A model generated the notes under the pieces. It saw only the letters and a list, made by a program, of their open reading frames with translations. It made no database searches and had not been told where the DNA came from. Positions 27,949-38,280 of a stretch of DNA of 64,000 nt are shown here, in pieces; position 1 is the stretch's first letter; each line of letters opens with the position of its first letter. The position numbers and the translations under genes are program-made. Source of the stretch: Coraliomargarita sp965656715 (GTDB taxonomy: Bacteria > Verrucomicrobiota > Verrucomicrobiia > Opitutales > Coraliomargaritaceae); assembly GCA_965656715.1 (NCBI GenBank), contig CBFHLR010000010.1:30503-94502 (forward strand), given 5' to 3'.

Positions 27949-29534
27949 TAGAGCTCCCCCGTTTTGAGTTGGATCAACTCACGGGCAACCTGTCGGTCGT
28001 CAAATGGAATCACGGTTCCGTCAAACTCCTGAAATGTTTCATGCCCCTTGCCTGCAATCAAGACACAGTCGCCCTCCCCGGCGCTATCCAGCGCGAGTGA
28101 GATCGCATCACGACGATCTTTGACATACTCAACCGGCGCATCCGCCGATGCACCGTCACGGATGTCGGCAAAGATTTGCTCAATCGACTCCGAGCGTGGA
28201 TTGTCTGACGTGACAATCACTTGATCCGCTTGACCCAGCGTGGCCTGAAGCATCGGCGCACGCTTGGTGCGATCACGATCTCCTCCGCAGCCAAAGACAA
28301 CCACCAGCTTACCCGGCGTAATCTCGCGCAGCATCTCGGTTGCATTCTTCAGCGCATCATCGGTGTGTGCGTAGTCGACTAGCACGTTGCACTTTTGACC
28401 GGATCGAATCAGCTCCATACGTCCCGGCACACCCGTAAAACTTGGCAAGCGATGCAGCAGTTCATCAATCGAATAGCCTTTCGCACGCCCCGTTGCCAGT
28501 GCCGCCAGTAGATTGCTCACATTATAGGAGCCCAATAAAGGCGAGATCACACGCGATTGTCCTTCGGGCCATGTCAGATCGAACTCGGTTCGGTCTGAAT
28601 GCAGCTCCACATTCTCAGCACGAATGAGAGCGCCTTCGGACTCTCCAAACGTCACAACAGGTAAGCCGCCCGGCAGTTCATTCTGCAAGCGACGTCCATA
28701 CTCACAGTCGGCATTGATTACTGCAGCCTTAGGCATGCGACCGGCTGCCCCAGTGAACAGCGAACGCTTGGCCTGATAATACGCCTCCATCGACTTATGA
28801 TAATCGATGTGATCCTGAGTGAGATTGAGGAACACCGCGACATCTACATCCAATCCATAGATACGCTTCTGATCAATACCATGCGAGCTGACCTCCATCG
28901 CAACTTCCTGACAACCACCATCTACCATTTGTCCAAGCAGTGCATAGGTATCCACAGACTCAGGAGTCGTCCGAAAAGACGGCAAGGTGCGCTTTCCGAT
29001 ATCATAACGAATGGTGCCAACCAGACCGACCTTGTCGCGGCCGCCCATCAAGTGTTGAACCAGCATCGTGACAGTCGTCTTACCATTGGTGCCAGTGACA
29101 CCTGCAATCCTTAGCTTTTCATCTGGGCGTTCGTAAAACTCACGAGCCACCATTGCGAGACTCGCACGCACGTCTTCGACTTGAATCACATCAATCGGAA
29201 AATGTGCCCCCAAGTCTTGTTCAGTTACAATCGCAACTGCACCGCGATCCACCGCCTCTTCGATATAAAAGTTACCATCGGTGCGTAGACCACCAATCGC
29301 AAAAAACAAAGCACCAGGCACCACACGACGACTATCGGTGATGAGACATGTAACCATACCATTACCATCTCCCTTACGAGCGAGACATGGCAGTTCGCTA
29401 ACTAAGTCATCGACGGATGGGTTCAATGGAGTGCGATCGTTCGAGCGGCTATTCTGAAAACGATTGGAAAGACCTTGGCGTGCACTGGTGGCAGATAAAA
29501 GGGTGCTAATTTGAAATTCGGCGAGACCGATCAT
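27948..29534 (-). CDS. murE: UDP-MurNAc-tripeptide ligase MurE (meso-DAP type)
   Basis: Adds the third stem-peptide residue. Motifs: DSRRVVPGALFFA, GTNGKTTV, NLTQDHIDYH, VDYAHTDDAL and GCGGDRDRTKR. The specificity motif DNPR (in TSDNPRSE) indicates meso-diaminopimelate. The start at 29534 overlaps the ftsI end by 29 bases and gives about 40 N-terminal residues beyond the usual domain; an internal start cannot be excluded. Length 528. Confidence 0.94.
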   Translation of the reverse strand: MIGLAEFQISTLLSATSARQGLSNRFQNSRSNDRTPLNPSVDDLVSELPCLARKGDGNGMVTCLITDSRRVVPGALFFAIGGLRTDGNFYIEEAVDRGAVAIVTEQDLGAHFPIDVIQVEDVRASLAMVAREFYERPDEKLRIAGVTGTNGKTTVTMLVQHLMGGRDKVGLVGTIRYDIGKRTLPSFRTTPESVDTYALLGQMVDGGCQEVAMEVSSHGIDQKRIYGLDVDVAVFLNLTQDHIDYHKSMEAYYQAKRSLFTGAAGRMPKAAVINADCEYGRRLQNELPGGLPVVTFGESEGALIRAENVELHSDRTEFDLTWPEGQSRVISPLLGSYNVSNLLAALATGRAKGYSIDELLHRLPSFTGVPGRMELIRSGQKCNVLVDYAHTDDALKNATEMLREITPGKLVVVFGCGGDRDRTKRAPMLQATLGQADQVIVTSDNPRSESIEQIFADIRDGASADAPVEYVKDRRDAISLALDSAGEGDCVLIAGKGHETFQEFDGTVIPFDDRQVARELIQLKTGEL

Positions 29535-31317
29535 AAGTCAATTCTTGTAAAGCGATTGAAGAGGCATCGGGAGCAGATGGGCGAATACCGAGATAGGTAA
29601 TGCACGCCTCCGCGATGTTACGGAACGCAGGTCCAGCTACCGAACCGCCATAGCCCACGCCTTTCGACTTCGGGTTATCGACGACCACAGTGATCACCAG
29701 TGCCGGATTATCGGCAGGGAAATACCCGCTAAAGGATGCCACATGATGGCTGTGCGAGTATTTGCCGTTGATGATCTTCTGTGTGGTTCCGGTCTTACCG
29801 GCTACGTTGAAATTCTCGATAATGGCCTTCCTTGCAGTGCCCTTCTGACTGACCACATCGACCAGCATTTTGGAAAGCTCCTCAGAGGCATCCGATGACA
29901 CGACACGACGCTTAGCAACTGGAGAGAAACGAACGACGTCCTTGCCCTGACTATCGAAGACACGCTTTACCAGTTGTGGTTTCATAAGCACCCCATCATT
30001 CGCTACAACCGACATCGCATAGTGCACCTGTATTGGAGTCGCGCTAACCGCATGCCCCATCGGCAAGCGTGTAATTGTCAAACCATCCCAATTCTTCACC
30101 TCATGCAAAGTGCCCTTCACCTCTCCGCCGAGATCCAATCCGGACGCCTCACCAAAACCAAAGGACGCCGCATAATCGTGCAAACGATGCTCTCCGAGCA
30201 ACATTCCAAAATGCGCAGCCCCACGGTTGCTCGACTTCATCACGACTTCATGCGCAGTCAGTGTTTCATGCGTTTTGTGGTCGCGTGGCAAACTGACCAT
30301 ACGCCCCTTATAACTCACGCGGCTGTGCGAAGTCTGAAAAATGTCGGACGGATGAACCATTCCCTCATTCAAGACTCCCGCTGCAGGCACAATCTTGAAG
30401 GTCGAACCCGGCTCGAACACATCAGTCAACGCACGGTTGCGGCGCGACTCCATCGGATAAGCCTTGGTATCGAAGAAGCGATTCAAGTCGAAAGTTGGAT
30501 AGTTCGCCATCGCCAGCAGCGCACCTGAACGCGGCTCGCTAACAATGATGCTGACACTCTCTGGATTATATTCTTCAGCAACACGCTCGATTTCTCGCTC
30601 GACTAAGTGCTGCACCATTTGATCGATCGTGAGCTCTACATTGAGGCCATTGGTCGGATCCACTTCTCGTTCACGAAATTGTGCTAGCTCGCGGCGGCGT
30701 CCATCGCGTTCGGTTTCGCGCCAACCATCCTGACCACGCAGATAATAATCAAAAAAACGTTCTACGCCGGTCGCAGGCGTTTCCTCCTTATTCACATACC
30801 CCAGCACATGAGCCGCCAATTGATGCCCGGGATAAGTGCGGGTGTATTTACGATTCCCATACACGCCCTTAATACCCAGTGCTTTAATTTCTTCGTATTC
30901 ATCAATACTTAACCCCTTGGCGAGCGATGCCCACTTAATGAGCTTCACTTCCTTAGTATCACCGACTTGGCGAGTTTTTCGGTCGATGGACGCTTCCAGT
31001 TTCTCAAGCGGCTGGTCGATCAACTCAGCAAGCAGTGACAGCTTGTTGCGATCTTCTTCACGAAAGGATTGCGGGTCGACCCCGAGGTCAATCGTCGTAT
31101 GTGTGGTGGCGAGCAAGTTGCCCCGCGAATCCACGATATTCCCGCGGCGCGCTTCCACCACTTGAACCATTTTACGGTTCTTCTGAACATGCTCTTGCAG
31201 TTCACTTTGCTCCCAGACGTGCAGGAAAAACAGGCGCCCGATCAGGACGCAGAACGCGAATGCGACTGCGCCTGATACGAGCGATGCACGATAACTGGAA
31301 ACGAAGGCTTTACTCAT
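29506..31317 (-). CDS. ftsI: penicillin-binding protein, FtsI/PBP3-like transpeptidase
   Basis: Class B PBP that crosslinks septal peptidoglycan with FtsW. One N-terminal membrane helix (about 12-33), a pedestal domain with ARRGNIVDSRGNLLA, then the transpeptidase domain with STFK (305-308, catalytic Ser305), SSN (362-364) and KTG (508-510). There is no C-terminal PASTA domain. Length 603. The location between a small ORF/ftsL and murE is the usual ftsI position. Confidence 0.94.
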   Translation of the reverse strand: MSKAFVSSYRASLVSGAVAFAFCVLIGRLFFLHVWEQSELQEHVQKNRKMVQVVEARRGNIVDSRGNLLATTHTTIDLGVDPQSFREEDRNKLSLLAELIDQPLEKLEASIDRKTRQVGDTKEVKLIKWASLAKGLSIDEYEEIKALGIKGVYGNRKYTRTYPGHQLAAHVLGYVNKEETPATGVERFFDYYLRGQDGWRETERDGRRRELAQFREREVDPTNGLNVELTIDQMVQHLVEREIERVAEEYNPESVSIIVSEPRSGALLAMANYPTFDLNRFFDTKAYPMESRRNRALTDVFEPGSTFKIVPAAGVLNEGMVHPSDIFQTSHSRVSYKGRMVSLPRDHKTHETLTAHEVVMKSSNRGAAHFGMLLGEHRLHDYAASFGFGEASGLDLGGEVKGTLHEVKNWDGLTITRLPMGHAVSATPIQVHYAMSVVANDGVLMKPQLVKRVFDSQGKDVVRFSPVAKRRVVSSDASEELSKMLVDVVSQKGTARKAIIENFNVAGKTGTTQKIINGKYSHSHHVASFSGYFPADNPALVITVVVDNPKSKGVGYGGSVAGPAFRNIAEACITYLGIRPSAPDASSIALQELTYDRSRRISN

Positions 31318-31326
31318 AAAACGGAT

Positions 31327-31530
31327 CTATGCGATGCGTTGGATGTGTGCTTGTTCGTGACAACGAGCCAAACCACGGAGGGTCTGGTTGGATGGACGCA
31401 AGGGTTTTTCACCCGAAGCATCCTCTACGGCACGTGCAGCATTGCGCACGGAGTGTTGCCAACGATCAGCCAGCCCCATCTCGGAGAGCTTACGTTCGCG
31501 ATTGCGATAGTAATCTGAGGTAACGTGCAT
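31327..31530 (-). CDS. small basic protein of unknown function in the dcw cluster
   Basis: A 67-residue frame filling the gap between the ftsL-like gene and ftsI, 9 bases before the ftsI start. It is rich in Arg, His and Gln (YYRNRERKL, LADRWQHSVRNAA) and has no membrane segment. No homologue is recognised. Its tight fit in a dense operon supports it being real. Confidence 0.5.
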   Translation of the reverse strand: MHVTSDYYRNRERKLSEMGLADRWQHSVRNAARAVEDASGEKPLRPSNQTLRGLARCHEQAHIQRIA

Positions 31531-31554
31531 GTTGTGTAGTGTGTTTGTTGTTTA

Positions 31555-31929
31555 TTAACGCTGGGCGTTAAAATCTAGTAGTGCCAAGTCCATGGAAACT
31601 TCGTAAGGATCGGTAGCCGCATATGCGCGGCCCACTCCGACCTGACGGTCTTCCACCCATACAATTTGATTCTCCAGGGACGGACGCAGCACACCTGCCA
31701 CTTTGCCTTGAAGGACAACAGGCTGGTGTAGGCTGGCAATGCGCTCATCGAGTGTGCGCAGGCGACGCATTGTCTCCTCCATCTCGCGTTCGATCTGCTG
31801 TGAGTGTTTGGCGGTGCGATTGATTTGCTGTTGCATCCAGACAATGCCAAAGGCGCTCGCGACAGCGACGGCGATGGCGATGATCGTCATGAAGAACATG
31901 CGGTTTCGAGTTTGGGCAGTCAGGTTCAT
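31555..31929 (-). CDS. ftsL: FtsL-like division protein
   Basis: A 124-residue bitopic protein: short cytoplasmic end, one helix at about 12-32 (FMTIIAIAVAVASAFGIVW), then a coiled coil (INRTAKHSQQIEREMEETM). This topology and the place between rsmH and ftsI match FtsL, whose sequence is poorly conserved. The C-terminal 50 residues are not a recognised FtsL feature. Confidence 0.7.
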   Translation of the reverse strand: MNLTAQTRNRMFFMTIIAIAVAVASAFGIVWMQQQINRTAKHSQQIEREMEETMRRLRTLDERIASLHQPVVLQGKVAGVLRPSLENQIVWVEDRQVGVGRAYAATDPYEVSMDLALLDFNAQR

Positions 31930-31957
31930 AGCAGTAGTATTTGGTTCAAGTTTTATT

Positions 31958-32058
31958 CAGAGTCCGGAGTTCAGAAAACAGAGGCCAACAATGGCTCAAT
32001 CTCTACATCTGCATAAGCGGTTAATTGTTCTAGTCTGGCCTCGGTCCTCTGGCTTCTA
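31958..32058. repeat. two converging heptamer arrays
   Basis: Plus-strand units CAGAGTC, CGGAGTT, CAGAAAA, CAGAGGC run from 31958 to 31985. Minus-strand units TAGAAGC, CAGAGGA, CCGAGGC, CAGACTA run from 32058 to 32031. They face each other and could pair imperfectly. They occupy the interval between rsmH and the ftsL-like gene. Confidence 0.55.
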
Positions 32059-32062
32059 TTAG

Positions 32063-33233
<1,171 letters not shown>

Positions 33234-33253
33234 AGGTTCGCCTTGGGTTTAGA

Positions 33254-33718
33254 TTAAAGTCCGAAACGCTTGAACACTTCTGCTCGCTTCGCGGGATCGC
33301 TCTGCTTTTGCGCGCTCATGGCTTCGTAGACTTCTTCGCTGTAGATGCTGAACGTGGAGAGCGTGCCAAGAAGGACGGCGCCCTTCTTGATCTCCGCAAA
33401 CGAGATCAGCTTATCGTTCAAATTAATGCGGCCTGACTTATCGCAGCTAAAGCTGTGCGCCATGGCCATAAGTTCGGCAATTGCCTGCTGCCCCTCTTCA
33501 TCACCCAAGCTGATTTGCGAAATACGCTCTTCGAGCTGCTTGATCATTTTGGGCGGATAAACGGTGACACAACCACGAGTGTGGTTCGGCAACGCAAGGA
33601 ACATGTTTTCCTCGCTACCCTGCTCTGGGCGCCACGCAGAAGGGATCGTGAGACGACCTTTGTCATCCACGTTGTGGTGAAATTCACCGACAAAACCTCC
33701 TATGTTTAACAGACCCAT
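33254..33718 (-). CDS. mraZ: transcriptional regulator MraZ
   Basis: Ring-forming AbrB-like DNA-binding protein that controls the dcw operon. Two SpoVT/AbrB-type repeats carry the DxxGR signature: DDKGRLTIP near residue 18 and DKSGRINLN near residue 93. Length 154. It is the first gene of the leftward cluster, and three TGGGG boxes lie 25 bases upstream of its start, consistent with autoregulation. Confidence 0.95.
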   Translation of the reverse strand: MGLLNIGGFVGEFHHNVDDKGRLTIPSAWRPEQGSEENMFLALPNHTRGCVTVYPPKMIKQLEERISQISLGDEEGQQAIAELMAMAHSFSCDKSGRINLNDKLISFAEIKKGAVLLGTLSTFSIYSEEVYEAMSAQKQSDPAKRAEVFKRFGL

Positions 33719-33742
33719 TTGCTAGCTTGGCTTACCAATACG

Positions 33743-33767
33743 CCCCATTTCGCCCCATCTTGCCCCA
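33743..33767 (-). promoter_or_regulatory. MraZ operator: three TGGGG boxes at 10-bp spacing
   Basis: On the minus strand TGGGG occurs three times, at 33767-33763, 33757-33753 and 33747-33743, each separated by five bases (CAAGA, CGAAA). This matches the TGGGN-N5 direct repeats bound by MraZ upstream of mraZ in E. coli and mycoplasmas. It lies between a candidate promoter and the mraZ ATG. Confidence 0.85.
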
Positions 33768-33778
33768 CAGGTCAAGGG

Positions 33779-33806
33779 AAAATACACCACAAATTACTGT
33801 GAACAA
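33779..33806 (-). promoter_or_regulatory. candidate promoter of the dcw cluster
   Basis: Minus strand: TTGTTC (33806-33801), 16-base spacer, TATTTT (33784-33779). It would start transcription just before or at the MraZ boxes, allowing repression. Matches to consensus are partial and there is no experimental support. Confidence 0.4.
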
Positions 33807-33854
33807 ATTGGGCACAAGTCACTTAAGTCACTTTTTAGCAATACCTTGATTGAC

Positions 33855-33863
33855 TTATCCACA
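33855..33863 (+). promoter_or_regulatory. perfect DnaA box sequence
   Basis: TTATCCACA is the strong consensus DnaA box. A one-mismatch relative (TTGTTCACA) lies on the minus strand at 33806-33798, overlapping the candidate dcw promoter. One perfect 9-mer in 64 kb is not significant by itself. The interval 33719-33971 holds no gene. Confidence 0.3.
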
Positions 33864-33971
33864 GGCGAATAAGTTGTAACAAAGGTCACCACAACACATG
33901 GGCGCGTGCACCACTGTCCCCACGAGGCACCACAGCGATATTAGGGCAAAACTAGAGCAATCAGCCTAGAG

Positions 33972-35042
33972 CTACGAATCCGCTTCGGTCAGCTCTTCTC
34001 GACCGACGGTCAATTGCCCATTACCGGACAACATAATCGCAATGGGACGCGTTGACGGAAAATAGGCACAGATGATCATAATGATCACCGTAAAGGGCAC
34101 ACAGAGGAACATTCCGGGAATGCCCCAAACCGAACCCCACAAGCCGAGAGAAATCAGAATGACCATCGGACTGAGGTTCAACTTATTGCCCATCAGCTTC
34201 GGATCGATGAAGCTACCGATCAAAATCTGCACACTCGTAAGCAGCACCACGACCAAGACGAAGGGCCCAAGCGTATCAAACTGCACCAGAGCAAGCGTCG
34301 AGGGAAAGATCGTCGCAATAATCGATCCAATGGTCGGGATGAAATTCAGCAGGAAAATCAAAACCGCCCAGAAACTGGCAAACTCCAGCCCCACAAATCG
34401 CAGGATAATATAACTGACCAAACCGGTCGCTGCACTGGTCAGCACCTTAATGCCAAGATACGAGCGCACGTCCTTGCGAATATGGTCAATAATTGAGAAA
34501 ACTTCGCGCTGCTGGAGCTTATCCGGAAACATCGCTTTAATCTTCGGCCGAAAGGTGCGCTGCTCAAACAGCAGAAAAATCAGGTAAACGAAAATAATCC
34601 CTGTGCGACTGACGATATTGCGCACGGTGCGCCCGAAATCCTGAAGAAAACTCCTAAAATCAAACTTACTGAGAAATTCCCTCAGATTCGGAGCCTCATC
34701 CCGCTCCACCCCAAACAGCGCGTAGCCATCATATATGCGATTTTCCAAATTCTCCTGATAGTTCGGAGCAATCTGCGCCACACTGGTGATGTTCACTGTG
34801 ATCAGTTGAATCAGCAAACTCAGCGAGGCCAGAATGATTCCAATCGCCAGCACCATCGCCAAGGCACGCGGCACCTGAAACTCGCGAATACGCACCACAC
34901 TGATGGCATGCGACAGGATACTGATCAGATACGCGATCACCCCCGCGATCACGATCGGCTGCAAGAGCGCCTGCCCGATGTGCAACAGGTAAAAAACCGT
35001 TACGACAATAAAAAGGGAAAGTGCAAGACGCTGTAACTTCAT
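33972..35042 (-). CDS. AI-2E (PerM) family membrane transporter
   Basis: About eight membrane helices with a hydrophilic stretch between the first and second pairs. Typical family segments: PIVIAGVIAYLISIL near the N-terminus, FVYLIFLLFEQRTF in the middle, and FIPTIGSIIATIFP followed by IGSFIDPKLMGNKLNLSPM near the C-terminus. Family members have been linked to AI-2 export or Na+/H+ antiport; the substrate is unknown here. Length 356. It stands alone between the dcw promoter region and the efflux operon. Confidence 0.88.
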   Translation of the reverse strand: MKLQRLALSLFIVVTVFYLLHIGQALLQPIVIAGVIAYLISILSHAISVVRIREFQVPRALAMVLAIGIILASLSLLIQLITVNITSVAQIAPNYQENLENRIYDGYALFGVERDEAPNLREFLSKFDFRSFLQDFGRTVRNIVSRTGIIFVYLIFLLFEQRTFRPKIKAMFPDKLQQREVFSIIDHIRKDVRSYLGIKVLTSAATGLVSYIILRFVGLEFASFWAVLIFLLNFIPTIGSIIATIFPSTLALVQFDTLGPFVLVVVLLTSVQILIGSFIDPKLMGNKLNLSPMVILISLGLWGSVWGIPGMFLCVPFTVIIMIICAYFPSTRPIAIMLSGNGQLTVGREELTEADS

Positions 35043-35098
35043 AAGGAAAACAACAAATTGAGCCCTTATCTACAACAACTCAAGCACGAGATAAGAAT

Positions 35099-38000
35099 TC
35101 ACTTTTTGCGGCGGAACAGATCCATAAAGTCTTCGAGAATCAGATAGAAGCATGGCACCAAGACCAGCACGACGACTGTTGCGAATAGGATACCGAAGCC
35201 CAAAGAGATCGCCATGGGGATCATGAAGCGTGCCTGACGTGAGGTTTCCAAAATCATCGGTGCCAGACCACCGAAGGTGGTCAGCGTGGTCAGGATGATT
35301 GCACGGAAGCGCGCAATGCCTGCCAAACGCACAGCCTCCGCAGGAGGATTGCCCTCTTCGCGCTGTCGGCGATTGGCAAAATCGATCAACACCAATGAAT
35401 CATTCACCACCACCCCCGAGAGCGCAACGATGCCAAACAAGCTCATTAAGCTCAGATTATAGCCCATCAGAATATGGCCCATGACCGCCCCCACCAAGCC
35501 AAAGGGAATACAGCACATAATGACCAAGGGTTGGTAATAGTTGTTAAACGGGATCGCTAAGAGCGCGAAGATACAGAACAAGGCGATCAAGAGACCGAGC
35601 ACCAATGCGCTCATACTCTCTGCCATCTCCGCCTGACGCCCCTCGAACTCCCAAGTCAGCCCGGGGAAGTCCTGCATCAGTTGCGGCATCATGGTCTCCT
35701 CAAGCGCTTTCATAATTGGTCCGACATCGCCCTGGTCTTCGGTCTCTGCCGAAACTTCAAGCACACGTCGACCGTTGTTACGCTCAATCTCAGTAAAGGC
35801 ACGTCCACGCTTAATCTCCACCGCATCTAAAATCGGGATCTCTCCCCCTTGCGGCGTCAACAGCACCAAATTCTCGATATCATACACGGAAGCGCGTTCC
35901 TCTTCCGGCAAGCGCACCATCGTCTTCACTTCATTGCGTCCACGCAACTGACGCAAGGCCTCGGCTCCATAAAAGCTATGTCGCACCTGCAAGGCAATTG
36001 AGCGTGCATCCAACCCCAAGGCCTGGGCCGCAGGCTTCACCGTAAAGTCGAACTGCTGCTTGCCCGGTTGCACACCGCTATCGATATCTTTGATTTTGGA
36101 AAACACCTTCAAGCGCTCCGCTAACTCAAGGCCCGCAGCGTCAAGCGTATCCACATCACGGTGACTCAGCTCAAGCGTTAAGCCCTTCCTCCCCCCGCCG
36201 GGACCACCACGGTCCGACTGAAAGCCAACCGACTCCACTCCAACAATCGGTCCCATATTCTTACGCCAAGCTCCCACAAAGCTGGCCGTATCCACCGGAC
36301 GCACCTCCGGAGCCGTCAAATAGACGCGCACATCAAATTTATGGCTCCCGCCCCTACCCATATTCAGGAAAATACCTTCAGCCTGAGCCAAGCCTCCATT
36401 CTCTTTCACCGTTTCTATCGCAGCCAACGACATCTGCTGGGCAACCGCTTCCGTCTCCGCAATGGGCGAGCCAATTGGCAAACGTGCGTAGCCATATGCA
36501 AAATCCGAATCCGGTCGCTCAATCTGAATGACACGAATACGGCCACTCTGCACATAACCAATCGTCATCAATAGCACTGCGATGCCCACAGCAATGACCA
36601 GATAACGCTGCTGCAATAAGCGGCCAAGGAAAGGTCCATAGCAGTCATGCACCATGTGGGTAAACCAACGGCTGAAGCGCTGTTGAAACGCATGCAGTCG
36701 CCCACGATTTCCGGATGGGTGAATATCCTTCTGATGCGACAAGTGCGCGGGCAAGATATAGAGCGACTCGATCAAGGAGATCGCAAACACCGAGATCACC
36801 ACAACCGGAATCGCGGAGAAGAACTTGCCCATCATGCCCGGCACAAAGAGCAGCGGCATAAACGCGACGATATTGGTCAACACACTAAAGACCACAGGCA
36901 TCGCCACTTCGCGTGCGCCAACAATTGCCGCCTCATGGAAGGGCAGCCCCTTCTGGTGCCAGCTATAGATATTTTCCCCGACGACAATCGCGTCGTCCAC
37001 CACAATACCAAGCGTAATCAAGAAGGCGAACATGCTCACCATGTTGATGGTTGCTCCGAAGAGCGGCATGATTAGGAAGGCACCCATAAAGGAAATCGGG
37101 ATCCCGAGCATCACCCAAAACGCCAAACGCGCCTCAAGGAATAAGCCAAGCACACCAAGCACGAGCAACAAACCAACGAATGCATTACGCATCAACAGAT
37201 CTGCCCGGGCCTCAAACATCTGAGCCTTGTTGTTCATGATCTCTACATGAATCGTCGAAGGCAGTGTCGCATTCAGCTCCTCCAAGGCCTCTTCGATCGC
37301 AGCTGCAACCTTACCAGGCGTTTGGTCTCCAACCCGAAAGACATCAATCTTCAGTGCATTCTGAACATCAATCTGCACCTCCCCATTCTCATCTTCTACA
37401 AAGCGCCCATAGCGCGCATACCGATCCGAGTCTTCAAAGCCATCTACGACCCGAGCAACATCACTGAGATAGACACGCGAGCCATCCGAGTTCGTCACAA
37501 TCGGAATACTTTCAAACTCTGCTGCCCAGTCCCTGCGCTCGGTGACACGCACAAGGATCTCACCGCCCTCGGTTTTCACTCCACCACCCGGCAAATCGAC
37601 CGCAGCGTTTTTAACCCGCGCGGCGATCCGATCCAAGGTTAAGCCATACTGCCGAAGCGTCTGTCGATTCACTTCAATCGTCACCTCGTAATTACGCACG
37701 CCCACCAACTCGACTTGCGTCACATCCGGACTCTGGAGAATACGGTCTCGGATCAACTCCGCTGCATCGCGCAGTGTCCACTCATCGTGCGCGCCATAGA
37801 TCACCAAATCCAGCACATCGCGCTTGCGGCTATTGATCTGCACTTTCGGCTCTTCAGCTTCGTCGGGAAAGGTTCGGATACGGTCGATCTCGTTCTTAAT
37901 GTCCGCATAGAGCTGCTGAATATCCTGCCCCGAGGCCACTTCTGCCATAACTCGGCCACTGCCCTCCCATGAGTTCGATATCACCTCTTCAATTCCATCC

Positions 38001-38260
38001 ACCGAGGAGATCGCTTCTTCAACAGGCAGCACAATGCCCTCCTCCACTTCTTCCGGCGATGCACCCGGATAACTCACAGAGATCGTGATCGAATCCGGCT
38101 CTGACTCAGGGAACATCTCCTTGGTCGTGCGCATGCCGAAAATAAAGCCACCTACGACCAACACGAGCATCAACAGATTCGCCGTCACCGAGTGTCCAGC
38201 CATCCATGCGATCGATCCCTTCTCGCGCAAAAATGAGCCTGCCTTTTGTTCAATATTCAT
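35099..38260 (-). CDS. RND family efflux transporter, inner-membrane permease (AcrB-like)
   Basis: Proton-driven trimeric pump of the HAE/AcrB superfamily. Twelve helices in a 1+5+1+5 pattern with two large periplasmic loops. The N-terminal helix precedes SYPGASPEEVEEG; the proton-relay helix has GIVVDDAIVVGENI; the second half has ALSGVVVNDSLVLIDF. Length 1053. It is the last gene of a TetR-OMF-MFP-RND operon, a complete tripartite pump. The substrate class (drug versus metal) is not evident, but no CusA-type methionine signature was noticed. Confidence 0.93.
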   Translation of the reverse strand: MNIEQKAGSFLREKGSIAWMAGHSVTANLLMLVLVVGGFIFGMRTTKEMFPESEPDSITISVSYPGASPEEVEEGIVLPVEEAISSVDGIEEVISNSWEGSGRVMAEVASGQDIQQLYADIKNEIDRIRTFPDEAEEPKVQINSRKRDVLDLVIYGAHDEWTLRDAAELIRDRILQSPDVTQVELVGVRNYEVTIEVNRQTLRQYGLTLDRIAARVKNAAVDLPGGGVKTEGGEILVRVTERRDWAAEFESIPIVTNSDGSRVYLSDVARVVDGFEDSDRYARYGRFVEDENGEVQIDVQNALKIDVFRVGDQTPGKVAAAIEEALEELNATLPSTIHVEIMNNKAQMFEARADLLMRNAFVGLLLVLGVLGLFLEARLAFWVMLGIPISFMGAFLIMPLFGATINMVSMFAFLITLGIVVDDAIVVGENIYSWHQKGLPFHEAAIVGAREVAMPVVFSVLTNIVAFMPLLFVPGMMGKFFSAIPVVVISVFAISLIESLYILPAHLSHQKDIHPSGNRGRLHAFQQRFSRWFTHMVHDCYGPFLGRLLQQRYLVIAVGIAVLLMTIGYVQSGRIRVIQIERPDSDFAYGYARLPIGSPIAETEAVAQQMSLAAIETVKENGGLAQAEGIFLNMGRGGSHKFDVRVYLTAPEVRPVDTASFVGAWRKNMGPIVGVESVGFQSDRGGPGGGRKGLTLELSHRDVDTLDAAGLELAERLKVFSKIKDIDSGVQPGKQQFDFTVKPAAQALGLDARSIALQVRHSFYGAEALRQLRGRNEVKTMVRLPEEERASVYDIENLVLLTPQGGEIPILDAVEIKRGRAFTEIERNNGRRVLEVSAETEDQGDVGPIMKALEETMMPQLMQDFPGLTWEFEGRQAEMAESMSALVLGLLIALFCIFALLAIPFNNYYQPLVIMCCIPFGLVGAVMGHILMGYNLSLMSLFGIVALSGVVVNDSLVLIDFANRRQREEGNPPAEAVRLAGIARFRAIILTTLTTFGGLAPMILETSRQARFMIPMAISLGFGILFATVVVLVLVPCFYLILEDFMDLFRRKK

Positions 38261-38280
38261 AACCGGAGTCGCGTTTCAAG

